A stretch of 62,257 nucleotides of DNA from Oscillospiraceae bacterium (GTDB taxonomy: Bacteria > Bacillota > Clostridia > Oscillospirales > Oscillospiraceae). Position 1 is the stretch's first letter. Every line of letters begins with the position of its first letter. A model generated the notes under the pieces. The model did not search any database, was not told the DNA's origin, and saw nothing but the letters and a program-made list of their open reading frames with translations. A program made the position numbers and the translations under genes. Below are positions 26,442 through 34,600 of the stretch, in pieces. Location of the stretch: NCBI GenBank assembly GCA_031270395.1, contig JAISXU010000026.1, positions 1-62,257 on the forward strand, written 5' to 3'.

Positions 26442-27458
26442 ATGAAACAATTCTCACTGCAGTACATATCATCCTTTTGCATGTCGCTGCATCTTGCCAT
26501 GCAGGCCGGCATTTCCACGCAGGAGGGCGTCTCCATGTTTGCCCAGGAGGAGCGCGACGCCGCGCGACGCGAGCGCATCACCGCCATCTACGACGCGCTG
26601 GAGCTGGGCGAACCGCTCTCGGCGGCGCTGCGCGGGAGCGGGCAGTTTCCCGGATACATGGTCGATATGATAGAGGTCGGCGAAAAGACGGGCAAGCTCG
26701 ACGATACGCTGCTGTCGCTATCGCGCTACTACGACAGGCAGGAGCATATCTCAAAGAATATTCGCAGCGCCGTCACATACCCCGCCATGCTGCTCGCGGT
26801 GCTCCTGTTCGTGCTTGTGGTATTTATTGTAAAGGTGCTCCCGATATTCTACGGCGTGTACGAACAGCTCGGCGCGCAGATGTCCGGCCCCGCGACCGCC
26901 GCCATGCGCTTCGGCATGTGGCTGAGCGCCAGTTGGATCCCGATAGTCGCGGTGATCGCCGTCATTGTCGCGCTGATCATCGTGTTCCGCTCCGGCTTTA
27001 AGAGACTGCTCAAACGGGTGTTTATGGGCGGCGCGCTGGGTACGGCGATGCAGTGCGCGCGCTTTTCCAGCATAATGGCGATGACGATGTCGAGCGGCAT
27101 GGATACCGACGAATCGCTGCAAATGGCGAGCCGGCTCACGGAGGATCATGCCGCCGCGCAGAAGATAGCCGCGTGCGCGGAGCTCGCCGCAAAGGGCACG
27201 GGCTTTGCCCAATGCGTCGAGGAGACGGGCATCTTCAACACGCTGTATAACCGTATGCTCGCGATCGGCGTGCGCACGGGCTGCGCGGACACCGTCATGG
27301 ACGAGATCGCCTCCCGCAGCGGCGACGACGCGAACGACAGGCTGGAGGCGTTCATCGGGAGGATAGAGCCGACGCTTGTGATAATAATGTCGGTGCTTGT
27401 GGGGCTCCTGCTGCTTTCCGTGATGCTGCCGCTGGCCGGCATCATGTCCGCGATATAA
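26442..27458 (+). CDS. Type IV filament inner-membrane platform protein (GspF/PilC family)
   Basis: 338 residues with two T2SSF domains, each ending in membrane helices (about residues 110-140, 165-188 and 308-335). Signature segments are VDMIEVGEKTGKLDDTL in the first domain and VRTGCADTVMDEIA in the second. The protein forms the inner-membrane base on which pilin subunits are added or removed by a cytoplasmic ATPase. Slightly shorter than typical PilC (about 400) because the N-terminal extension is missing. First gene of an operon with four pilin-like or accessory genes and pilT. Confidence 0.88.
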   Translation: MKQFSLQYISSFCMSLHLAMQAGISTQEGVSMFAQEERDAARRERITAIYDALELGEPLSAALRGSGQFPGYMVDMIEVGEKTGKLDDTLLSLSRYYDRQEHISKNIRSAVTYPAMLLAVLLFVLVVFIVKVLPIFYGVYEQLGAQMSGPATAAMRFGMWLSASWIPIVAVIAVIVALIIVFRSGFKRLLKRVFMGGALGTAMQCARFSSIMAMTMSSGMDTDESLQMASRLTEDHAAAQKIAACAELAAKGTGFAQCVEETGIFNTLYNRMLAIGVRTGCADTVMDEIASRSGDDANDRLEAFIGRIEPTLVIIMSVLVGLLLLSVMLPLAGIMSAI

Positions 27459-27471
27459 GGGGGCGGAGACA

Positions 27472-27819
27472 GTGAGCCGTACGGGACCGGTCAGATCGGC
27501 GCTGGAAGCGCTCAGGACGCACGGGCTGGCCGTCGGGCTGTTCGTGGTGATCGCGGTGATATTGCTCAGGGGCATCGGCTCCACGGACGACGCGAGCAGG
27601 ACGGAGCAGCTTGAAATGCTCCGTAACAGTCTCAGACGCGCGATAGTCAGCTGCTACGCGGTCGAGGGCAGCTACCCGGAGAGCGTCGATTATATCGTGG
27701 AGAACTACGGCGTCGTGATAGACGAGAGCAAGTTTCGCGTCTATTACGACATATTCGGGTCAAATATCATGCCGAGCTTTGACGTCCTGCCGGTCGGAGA
27801 CAGCGAGGTGGAACCTTGA
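27472..27819 (+). CDS. Small membrane protein of the filament operon
   Basis: 115 residues; GTG start 14 bp after the platform gene, GGGGGCGGAG site upstream. One N-terminal membrane helix (about residues 20-36), then a soluble part with SCYAVEGSYPESVDYIVENYGVVID. The helix-plus-small-domain layout and the GxYP-like segment recall minor pilins, but no prepilin cleavage motif is visible before the helix. The stop overlaps the next start by 4 bp. Function inferred from position only. Confidence 0.7.
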   Translation: MSRTGPVRSALEALRTHGLAVGLFVVIAVILLRGIGSTDDASRTEQLEMLRNSLRRAIVSCYAVEGSYPESVDYIVENYGVVIDESKFRVYYDIFGSNIMPSFDVLPVGDSEVEP

Positions 27820-28292
27820 GACGATATATACACACGGCCGACGCCGTTTTTGCCCTCGTGCTTTTCGCCGCGTTCGCCGTGGCGATGCTCATGGTGCTGA
27901 TGACGGGCGCGCAGGCGTATCAGGGCATAAAGGATACCGTTGAGAACCACTACTCCGAGGATACGTGCCTGAACTACATATCGATGAAGGTGCGCCACTA
28001 CGACAGCGCCGGCGGCGCCGTATATGAGGGCGATGTCGGCGGTATTCCCGCGCTTATGCTCCGCGAGGAGTATGACGGCGTGGGTTATATCACGGCGATA
28101 TACTTCCACGACGGGTACGTAAAGGAGCTGTACGCCGACGAGAGCTTTGATTTTACGCCGGAGGCCGGACTGGAGATACTGGCCGTCGAGAGCCTTGACG
28201 TGACGTTCAGGGACGACGGGCTGATTGAGGCGCGCTGCGTCGGTACGGGCGGCGGCAGCGCGAGCGTGTATTTGAGCTTGCGAAGCGATTGA
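27816..28292 (+). CDS. DUF4860-like membrane protein of the filament operon
   Basis: 158 residues, TTG start overlapping the upstream stop. N-terminal helix (about residues 10-32: AVFALVLFAAFAVAMLMVL) followed by a beta-rich extracellular domain with NYISMKVRHYDSA and LMLREEYDGVGYIT. This matches the DUF4860 proteins seen beside GspF and PilT genes in Clostridia, so it is probably a minor pilin or pilus assembly component. The next gene is separated by a family D element. Confidence 0.7.
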   Translation: MRRYIHTADAVFALVLFAAFAVAMLMVLMTGAQAYQGIKDTVENHYSEDTCLNYISMKVRHYDSAGGAVYEGDVGGIPALMLREEYDGVGYITAIYFHDGYVKELYADESFDFTPEAGLEILAVESLDVTFRDDGLIEARCVGTGGGSASVYLSLRSD

Positions 28293-28311
28293 GAGCCGCA
28301 ACAGGCGCATT

Positions 28312-28369
28312 ATGACCATGCCTTTTCATGATCGTTTTGTGCTTGAAGTGAATCGAAAGGCATGGTCAT
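28312..28369 (+). repeat. Family D element, copy D2 (hairpin H3 with traces of H2)
   Basis: Perfect 14-bp stem (ATGACCATGCCTTT at 28312-28325, complement at 28356-28369). Only about 20 bp upstream of it still match the H2 region (CCGCA-ACAGGCGCATT). It fills the gap after the DUF4860-like gene; the start codon at 28374 again follows 4 nt later, as in copies D1 and D3. Confidence 0.88.
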
Positions 28370-28373
28370 GAGT

Positions 28374-28847
28374 ATGAAAAAATCGGGGACAAAGACGGGC
28401 TTGTTTTTGCTCGAACTCGTCATAGCGCTGCTGCTGTTCGCGTTTTGCGCGGCAATCTGCGTGCAGATATTCGTGGGCGCGAAGTTCCGCACGCGGGAGA
28501 GCGAGGCGCTCAGCAAGAGCGCTTTTCTCGCGTCGTCGGCCGCCGAATTGTACAAGGCTTACGGCGGCGATCTGGACGCGATGCAGGACGCATACGGCAA
28601 GAGCCACGCGCTGTCGCTGTATGACGGTCTGCTGAACGTCTTCTACGACGAGCGCTGGGAGGAGACTATAAACCCGGTATTCGATTCGCAGTTCGGCGGA
28701 CGCGCCGCGTATATTCTGACAGTTGAAGATATCGGCGGCGCGGAGGCGAGGATAACCGTAAGTGAGCGCGGCGGATCCGCCCTGGCGGCGGAAGCCGGCG
28801 AGGAGATATACAGCATAACGGTGAAGGCGGTGAGCACCGATGAATAG
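28374..28847 (+). CDS. Prepilin-like membrane protein
   Basis: 157 residues from the ATG at 28374; in-frame ATGs at 28368 and 28362 lie within the family D hairpin. The start at 28374 is chosen because it keeps the 4-nt distance seen in the other copies. The N-terminus GLFLLELVIALLLFAFCAA has the Gly-(x)-hydrophobic-Glu arrangement of type IV prepilins (Glu at mature position about 5) followed by a membrane helix. The remainder is an extracellular domain with FGGRAAYILTVEDIGG. Overlaps the next gene by 8 bp. Confidence 0.75.
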   Translation: MKKSGTKTGLFLLELVIALLLFAFCAAICVQIFVGAKFRTRESEALSKSAFLASSAAELYKAYGGDLDAMQDAYGKSHALSLYDGLLNVFYDERWEETINPVFDSQFGGRAAYILTVEDIGGAEARITVSERGGSALAAEAGEEIYSITVKAVSTDE

Positions 28848-29265
28848 CAAGGAACGGCGGCCCCGGCAGATGGGTCTCAACATAGGCAGCGCGTCAATAA
28901 TCATGCTGTTCGCCGTACTCAGTCTCACCGTGCTCGCTGCGCTGTCGCTGCTGAGTGCGAACTCGCAGTACGCGCTCGCGAAGCGCTCCGCGGACGCCGT
29001 GGCTGACTATTACGCGGCTGACTGCGAGGCGGCGCGGATATATGAGCGCGTCGCGGCCGGCGACTATTCCGGGATAGAGGCGTATGAGGATACAGGCGTC
29101 GCGTATTACCGGTATTCGGTCGAAATCAATCCCAGGAGCGCCCTCGAGGTCGTGCTCACCGCGGGCGACGGGCGGCGGCCCCACATTGTCTCGTGGCGCG
29201 TGACCGAGACGGACGCGTGGATACCGGATGACAGTCTCGACCTATGGGGAGGCGCCGACGAATGA
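28840..29265 (+). CDS. Pilin-like/PilX-like membrane protein
   Basis: 141 residues with one hydrophobic helix (about residues 18-40: ASIIMLFAVLSLTVLAAL) followed by a charged helix containing YYAADCEAARIYERVA and a small domain. A helix with internal Leu/Ala, lacking Gly-Phe-Thr-Leu, is typical of PilX/GspK-like minor pilins that start the filament. Overlaps the preceding gene, so surely co-translated. Role inferred from topology and operon. Confidence 0.65.
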   Translation: MNSKERRPRQMGLNIGSASIIMLFAVLSLTVLAALSLLSANSQYALAKRSADAVADYYAADCEAARIYERVAAGDYSGIEAYEDTGVAYYRYSVEINPRSALEVVLTAGDGRRPHIVSWRVTETDAWIPDDSLDLWGGADE

Positions 29266-29304
29266 TAAGTAACGCGCCTCTGACAGTCGTCAGGGGGGAT
29301 TGAG

Positions 29305-30372
29305 GTGCAGCACATAGACGAGATACTGAAAGCGGCGGTTGACAGCGGCGTGACGGACGTGTTCGTCATAGCGGGATCGCCGGTGGCGTACAAGAACAAG
29401 GGCGCCATAACGCCGCGAGACGGCGACATGATAATGCCGGAGGCCGCCGAGGTACTGATACGCAATCTGTACGACATAGCGGGCCGGGACATATCGCGCC
29501 TTATGAGCGCCGGAGACGACGATTTCGCGTTTTCCATCGCCGGCGTGTCGCGGTTTCGCGCCAGCACGTATAAACAGCGCGGCTCGCTTGCCGCGGTCAT
29601 TCGCGTTATCTCCTTCGGTATACCCGATTACGCCGCGCTCGGCATACCAGAGCGCGTGATCAAGTCCGCCGACAAGGCGTCCGGACTCGTCCTCGTCACA
29701 GGGCCCGCCGGGAGCGGGAAGTCCACGACGCTCGCGTGCATGATAGACCACATCAACGAGCGGCGCGGCGGCCATATCATCACGCTGGAGGACCCCATCG
29801 AGTATCTGCACCGCAACAAGAAGTGCATAATCAGTCAGCGCGAGGTCGCTCTCGACACGGTGAGCTACGTCAGCGCGTTGCGGGCGTGTCTGCGGCAGGC
29901 GCCCGACGTCATACTTGTTGGCGAAATGCGCGACTTCGAGACTATCCAAACCGTCATGACAGCCGCGGAAACGGGGCATCTCGTCATATCAACGCTGCAC
30001 ACCGTAGGCGCTGCGGACACCGTGGACAGGATAATCGACGTCTTTCCTCCGTCGCAGCAGCAGCAGGTGCGCATACAGCTCTCCATGCTGCTGCAGGCCG
30101 TCATATCGCAGCAGCTCATACCCACGCTGTCGGGTCAGCAGAAGCCCGCGTTTGAAATTATGTACATGAATACAGCTATCCGCACACTCATCCGCGAGTC
30201 GAAAATACACCAGATAGACTCGGCGATAGCGTCCGGCGCCTCCGACGGTATGGTGAGCATGGACGCGAGTCTGCTTGCGCTGAGGACTGCCGGTGACATA
30301 ACTAATGAGTCCGCCCTGCACTACGCGTCAAACGCCGACATGATGACCAAGCGCATGGCCGCTCTCAAGTAA
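29305..30372 (+). CDS. pilT: PilT-family retraction-type ATPase
   Basis: 355-residue cytoplasmic hexameric ATPase of the PilT/GspE superfamily. Walker A GPAGSGKSTT at residues about 133-142, Asp box LEDPIEYLH, Walker B DVILVGEMRD near 202-211 with the PilT-type Glu-Met-Arg-Asp, and the His box GHLVISTLHT near 225-234. The length and short N-domain fit PilT rather than PilB. GTG start at 29305 behind AGGGGGG. It is the only ATPase of the operon, so it may power both assembly and retraction or work with a PilB encoded elsewhere. Confidence 0.9.
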   Translation: MQHIDEILKAAVDSGVTDVFVIAGSPVAYKNKGAITPRDGDMIMPEAAEVLIRNLYDIAGRDISRLMSAGDDDFAFSIAGVSRFRASTYKQRGSLAAVIRVISFGIPDYAALGIPERVIKSADKASGLVLVTGPAGSGKSTTLACMIDHINERRGGHIITLEDPIEYLHRNKKCIISQREVALDTVSYVSALRACLRQAPDVILVGEMRDFETIQTVMTAAETGHLVISTLHTVGAADTVDRIIDVFPPSQQQQVRIQLSMLLQAVISQQLIPTLSGQQKPAFEIMYMNTAIRTLIRESKIHQIDSAIASGASDGMVSMDASLLALRTAGDITNESALHYASNADMMTKRMAALK

Positions 30373-30428
30373 TTGCCCCGCTGCCGCCGCTCCGCCAGTC
30401 ATTACTATTATGGGAATGAGGTACGATT

Positions 30429-31634
30429 TTGATATTTGGCGTAGAACGCGGCAAACGGGCCGTTATGTGGACGATTCTGCTCATCGCGATGGTTCAAATG
30501 CCGCATCTCGGACTGTCGTCCGGCGCGAACAGCATAAAAGAGCACTTCAACATATCCGACGCGGCGGCGCAGGTGGCCGTGACGCTGCCGACGCTGCTCT
30601 CGACGCTCTCAGGCTTTATTTCCGCCGTGCTGATACGGTACCGTCTTATCACAAAAAAAGCCGCCGTCGTCGCGGGGGTACTGCTGGTAGGACTCACGGG
30701 CATAGCCGCCATCATGTTCCACTCGTCGCTCGGGTACGTCTACTTTTACAGCGTTCTCATCGGCATCGGTATGGGCGCGTACGTTCCGAACGCGCAGAGC
30801 ATCGCTATAGACACGTTCGACGAGCGCGAGTTTCAGACGATCGCGGGCGTACAGGCGTCGTTCATCAACGCGGGCGGCATAATACTCAGTCTGTTAAGCG
30901 GATTTATGATCTCCGCCACGGGACAGTGGAACGCCGTATATATCTCGCTGCTCGTCACCATACCCATAGCGCTAATCGCTTTCAAAACTCTGCCCTCCGA
31001 AAAGCTCACGGGCGGCTCAGGACAAGCCGCCCGCAGTCAAAAGGGAACGCCGATACACCGAAACGTCTACTGGTACACGCTCGTGATATTCGTGTTTATG
31101 ATCCTTTACGGCGTTCTACCAAGCAACATCGCCATACATATCGCAAACCACGGAGCCGGCGGCGCCGGTATGGCCGGCGTAGCCCTCGCCGTTATGATGA
31201 CGGGCGGCGTGCTGTCGGGCTTCGCGTTTGCAAAGCTGTCGTCCGCGCTCCGCGGCGGAATGGCGGCGCTGGCCCACGCCGAGTTGTTCGTCGGCTATAT
31301 GCTGCTCGGGATATTTCCGGGCTCCGCGATAGCGATCATGCTGGCGTCCTTCATCGGGGGCATGTCGCTGTCCACGATGGTACCGCACTGCGTATTCTCC
31401 ATCTCCGGCTTCACCGATCCGTCTAATTCCGCGACGGCGTCTATGCTTGTGGGGACGCTCGCGCCCGGTATGGGCAGCTTCCTGTCGCCCGTAATAATCA
31501 CAAACGTGACCGGGCGGTTGTTCGGCGCGTCCACACCCGCGCGTTTCATCTTTGCCGCGCTCGTCTCGCTCGCTGTGGCGGCGGCGCTGCTCGCGAACAA
31601 CGCCGTCCGCGCCGGGAAAAAGCGTCCGCGGTGA
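30429..31634 (+). CDS. Major facilitator superfamily transporter
   Basis: 401 residues with twelve predicted membrane helices in two six-helix halves; the central loop (about residues 190-215) carries the charged SEKLTGGSGQAARSQKG. Start TTG at 30429 with GAGG 8-9 nt upstream. The sequence resembles CynX/NarK-like or sugar-acid MFS carriers only in general features; substrate cannot be assigned. It is convergent with the SDR gene, 20 bp apart. Confidence 0.8.
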   Translation: MIFGVERGKRAVMWTILLIAMVQMPHLGLSSGANSIKEHFNISDAAAQVAVTLPTLLSTLSGFISAVLIRYRLITKKAAVVAGVLLVGLTGIAAIMFHSSLGYVYFYSVLIGIGMGAYVPNAQSIAIDTFDEREFQTIAGVQASFINAGGIILSLLSGFMISATGQWNAVYISLLVTIPIALIAFKTLPSEKLTGGSGQAARSQKGTPIHRNVYWYTLVIFVFMILYGVLPSNIAIHIANHGAGGAGMAGVALAVMMTGGVLSGFAFAKLSSALRGGMAALAHAELFVGYMLLGIFPGSAIAIMLASFIGGMSLSTMVPHCVFSISGFTDPSNSATASMLVGTLAPGMGSFLSPVIITNVTGRLFGASTPARFIFAALVSLAVAAALLANNAVRAGKKRPR

Positions 31635-31654
31635 ATTTACCCCCGCGATCTCAT

Positions 31655-32638
31655 TTACTGATACGCCAGCACGTTATTGTAGCCGCGAAGCAGCGAGCGC
31701 GGCATCTGCTGCGATAGCTCCTCCACCGTCCAGTAGTCCTTGCTGAATTTGTTGAGCGTCTTGGATATGACGGGGAACTGGTGCATACCGATCTCATTGC
31801 CGGCCAGCGTGAACACCGTGCCGGTGATGTCTTTTGCCTGATCCGTGCACAGATAGAGCAGGAACGGGCAAAGCGCTTCCGCGTCCGGAGTGTCCACCGC
31901 CTTTGGGAATCCGCGCTGACCCGGTATGGAGTTGCCGGCCGCCGCGGCGTAATCTCCCTCGTATGAGGCCCGCGTCCTCGCCCACGGCGCGAACGCGTTG
32001 ACCGTGATTCCGGAGTTGAAAAATTCGCAGGCCGCCGCCTGAGTCAGCCCGACCGCCCCGGCGTTTGCGGTGCAGTAATGCGCCATCTTGACAATGTCGC
32101 CCATGAAAGCCTTTGACGTGCAGTTGATGACGCGTCCCCAATTCTTTTCCGCCATGTACGGTATGGCGTACTTCATCACGTTGAAGTACCCCTTGGGCTT
32201 GATGGAGGTCACGCGATCCCACAGCTCCTCCGTGATCTCTGTCAGCGCCCCGCCACCGAACGCTCCGGCGACGTTCACCAGAATATCGATTGTCCCGAAC
32301 TCCTCGACGGCCGATTTTACGAGGCGCTGCGCGTCCGCGTCGTTCGATATGTCGGCGTAGACGGGCAGAGCCTCGCCGCCGCCGTCCCGGATGGTCTTGG
32401 CGGTGGATTCCGCATCCCCTATTATTCCGGCGTACACGTCGTCGAACCGTTTGCGCTCCTCGGCGGGGAGCGCGTTGTAGGCGGCCTCCGACATTGTAAC
32501 CAAATGTGTACTGCCGGGCTTGCGGTTGTTGGTGACTACCTTAGCTCCCTCCGCCGCGAACGCCAGCGCAACGGCGCGTCCCACGCCCTGACCCGACCCG
32601 GTGACAAGCACTACCTTATCCTTGAACAGATTCCCCAT
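31655..32638 (-). CDS. Short-chain dehydrogenase/reductase with an altered active site
   Basis: About 327 residues. Rossmann fold with the NAD(P)-binding TGSGQGVG near residue 14-21, NVAGAFGG near the NNAG position, catalytic Ser in NCTSKAF and Tyr188 in YCTANAG. The family's catalytic Lys four residues after the Tyr is Asn192 here, a clear departure from YxxxK. Longer than classical SDRs, with an insert near residues 45-75 and a C-terminal extension of about 40 residues, like the domain of multifunctional 3-hydroxyacyl-CoA dehydrogenases. Start ATG at 32638; the upstream ATG at 32662 is possible. Substrate unknown. Confidence 0.8.
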   Translation of the reverse strand: MGNLFKDKVVLVTGSGQGVGRAVALAFAAEGAKVVTNNRKPGSTHLVTMSEAAYNALPAEERKRFDDVYAGIIGDAESTAKTIRDGGGEALPVYADISNDADAQRLVKSAVEEFGTIDILVNVAGAFGGGALTEITEELWDRVTSIKPKGYFNVMKYAIPYMAEKNWGRVINCTSKAFMGDIVKMAHYCTANAGAVGLTQAAACEFFNSGITVNAFAPWARTRASYEGDYAAAAGNSIPGQRGFPKAVDTPDAEALCPFLLYLCTDQAKDITGTVFTLAGNEIGMHQFPVISKTLNKFSKDYWTVEELSQQMPRSLLRGYNNVLAYQ

Positions 32639-32731
32639 AGCTCGATGATGCCTCACTTTCATTCAATTATTGGAAAACTGTCTATACTATATATGATTTG
32701 TCAGCCGGTTGCAACATATTTTGTTTGAAAT

Positions 32732-32765
32732 TTCGTTTGCAAGCGCGAAGCGCTTGCAAAACGAA
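32732..32765 (-). terminator. Terminator of the CDF exporter gene
   Basis: Stem TTCGTTTGCAAGCGC / GCGCTTGCAAAACGAA with a GAA loop, starting at the last base before the stop codon of the CDF gene. On the minus strand it is followed by TTTCAAACAAAATATG, a weak uridine-containing tail. Confidence 0.65.
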
Positions 32766-33677
32766 TTAAGCGTCTGTTGAATCATTGTCAATTGTGTCAC
32801 CAGGATTCATGTGTATCATGCAGTGCTTGACCCTTGGAAACTTCGCCTCGATTTCATCATGTACCTGTTTAGCTATGTCGTGCGCCTCATTCAGTGTCGC
32901 GTCGCCAATTGTGCTGATTTCCATGTCCACATATATCTTATCGCCGAAAAGTCTTGTTTTAATCTGGTCAATTCCCAAGATAGATGCATGCGCCAGTACA
33001 ACCGCGCTGATTTCATCCACGAACGTGTCGTCACACGCCGTATCGGTCATTTTACCGATGGCGTCCCGGAAGATGTCAATAGCAACCTTTACGATAATTA
33101 AGCAGATCAAGATAGCCGCAATAGGGTCAAGTATGGGGAGGCCAAGACGCGCGCCCAATATACCGATGAAGCTCCCGACAGATGAAAGCGCGTCCGAACG
33201 GTGATGCCACGCGTCCGCCATGAGCGCGCCGGAGTTCGTTTTCTTCGCCGCAAACCGTGTATACCAGTACATTCCCTCCTTTGCAAGCAGGGATATAATC
33301 GCCGCCGCGAGCGCTATTATTCCGGGTATTTTCAAAGCACTGTAATCACTTGTGAATATTTGCCGTGCGCCCGTCCAGCCTATACCCGCCCCCGTAGCGA
33401 TTAAGATGAAGGATAAAATGACAGCGGCTACACATTCAAAACGCTCATGTCCATAGGGATGCTCTTTATCGGCCTTCTTGTTGGCCAGCTTAATACCAAC
33501 CATGACAATAACGGTACTTATGATGTCGGTCAATGAGTGGATAGCATCCGCAAGCATTGCCGCGGAGTGTCCATACACTCCGGCAAACAGCTTGATAACC
33601 GTCAGCGCCACATTGCCAATGAGAGTGTTGCGCGACACGCTCATTGCGATTTTTTCGCTTGAATTTTTCAACCTCAA
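32766..33677 (-). CDS. Cation diffusion facilitator (probably Ni/Co or related divalent metal exporter)
   Basis: 303 residues with six membrane helices and a cytoplasmic C-terminal domain (about 205-295). The metal-site motifs are visible: ADAIHSLTD in helix 2 (HxxxD) and ADAWHHRSDALSS in helix 5 (DxxxH...HxxxD), with PYGHERFE between. CDF proteins exchange metal ions for protons. The gene is noticeably less GC-rich than its neighbours, which hints at recent transfer. A riboswitch of the NiCo type and a strong promoter lie directly upstream, so nickel or cobalt is the likely signal and cargo. Confidence 0.9.
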   Translation of the reverse strand: MRLKNSSEKIAMSVSRNTLIGNVALTVIKLFAGVYGHSAAMLADAIHSLTDIISTVIVMVGIKLANKKADKEHPYGHERFECVAAVILSFILIATGAGIGWTGARQIFTSDYSALKIPGIIALAAAIISLLAKEGMYWYTRFAAKKTNSGALMADAWHHRSDALSSVGSFIGILGARLGLPILDPIAAILICLIIVKVAIDIFRDAIGKMTDTACDDTFVDEISAVVLAHASILGIDQIKTRLFGDKIYVDMEISTIGDATLNEAHDIAKQVHDEIEAKFPRVKHCMIHMNPGDTIDNDSTDA

Positions 33678-33710
33678 TTACCTCCGAATAATCTCGTTGG
33701 TACCCATAAG

Positions 33711-33845
33711 ACAAAAACGCACACCCGCGGAACACCAACTGTCCCACAGATGTGCGTCAATAGACGCTATCTGCTGCCGCGCAACGCGGCCCGGCCCCAT
33801 GAACCAAGGGGTTCATCGCCTGCTCAGTCTGTACTATTGATTGAT
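33711..33845 (-). promoter_or_regulatory. NiCo (czcD) riboswitch with overlapping terminator
   Basis: Minus-strand leader of the CDF gene. From 5' to 3' it shows ACAGACTGAGCAGGCGATG, a hairpin ending CATGGGGCCGGG, GCGGCAGCAG, GGGACAGTTGG and CCGCGGG, which correspond to the conserved internal loops of the NiCo/czcD motif as I remember it. The last helix (GACGCACA...TGTGCGTTTTTGTC, 33711-33759) is an intrinsic terminator, so metal binding should stabilise an antiterminated form. The position upstream of a CDF exporter is the standard context. A covariance-model search would settle it. Confidence 0.72.
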
Positions 33846-33891
33846 TCTCCGGCGACCGCCGGGCATCAATGTAGTGCAAAGAGTTACTCAT

Positions 33892-33920
33892 ATTCTAGCA
33901 TATGAGCGATACCTTGTCAA
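33892..33920 (-). promoter_or_regulatory. Strong promoter of the riboswitch-CDF transcript
   Basis: On the minus strand TTGACA (33915-33920), 17 bp, TAGAAT (33892-33897). The -35 box is perfect. Transcription would begin about 7 nt downstream and run through the riboswitch. Confidence 0.8.
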
Positions 33921-33944
33921 TGTGAATTTTTGGCAGGACCTAAC

Positions 33945-33980
33945 GGTTCCTCGTCCGGTTCCTCGTCCGGTTCCTCGTCC
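33945..33980 (+). repeat. Short tandem repeat, three 12-bp units
   Basis: Three copies of GGTTCCTCGTCC stand at the left border of the fold-back element C2. No gene reads through them. Confidence 0.8.
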
Positions 33981-34471
33981 GTGCGGCTTTTCACCGCCCA
34001 CAAGCATGGCAAATGTTCTTGCTTGTCATGCCTCCGGCGGGTGACTTTTCGTCCCGCCGAACAGTCACCAAAAGGCGGCTAAAGGGGGTTACGGGGACAG
34101 TCGTCCCCTCCCCCCTTTAGAATCCCCCCACACCCCAAACACGAAGGAAGGATATGACCCACGTGCTACCGGCGATTGCTGTCCCCGTCGTCAAAGCCAA
34201 GTGCGGTAAGGGGGGGGGGGACACAGGGGAACGCAAAACGCATCCCCCGTAGGGCCCTTGGATTTGACCTTTAAAAATAGGCAATCGACAGTAGCAGACG
34301 AACTACGCCCCCGCATTTTGGGGGGTGGGGTTTCTAAAGGGGCGGGGAGGGGAAGCCCCGCCCCTTTAGCCGCCTTTTGGTGACTTTTCGGCGGGACGAA
34401 AAGTCACCCGCCGGAGGCATGACCAGAAAGCGGGTTCTGCCAGGCATACAAGCGGCGAAAGCCGCACGGAG
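33981..34471. mobile_element. Family C fold-back element, copy C2
   Basis: About 490 bp with inverted arms at 33981-34136 and 34318-34471, the same building blocks as copy C1. The core keeps TTGGATTTGACCTTTAAAAA and CAATCGACAGTAGCA (34258-34296) in the same orientation as in C1. Its left core (GGAAGGATATGACCCACGTGC) is the reverse complement of the right core of C1, which shows that the two halves have been copied or inverted. No gene inside. It separates the riboswitch promoter from the pyruvate carboxylase promoter. Confidence 0.75.
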
Positions 34472-34519
34472 GGGACGAGAGCGCAACGCATGAGGTGGTT
34501 ATCTTGATGAATATATCAT

Positions 34520-34548
34520 TTGCGTTTTCTTCGGACGTGTGCTATCAT
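34520..34548 (+). promoter_or_regulatory. Promoter of the pyruvate carboxylase gene
   Basis: TTGCGT (34520-34525), 17 bp, TATCAT (34543-34548), 52 bp before the start codon and clear of the fold-back element. Confidence 0.6.
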
Positions 34549-34600
34549 AGGTTGAGGGCGAGATAACCGGCGCCCGTAATTTATAAGGAGGAACCTCGCA

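Noticed and set aside
33711-33845. yybP-ykoY manganese riboswitch
   Set aside because: The conserved yybP-ykoY loop sequences were not found, whereas the GGGACAG, CAGGCGATG and GCAGCAG blocks fit the NiCo motif better.
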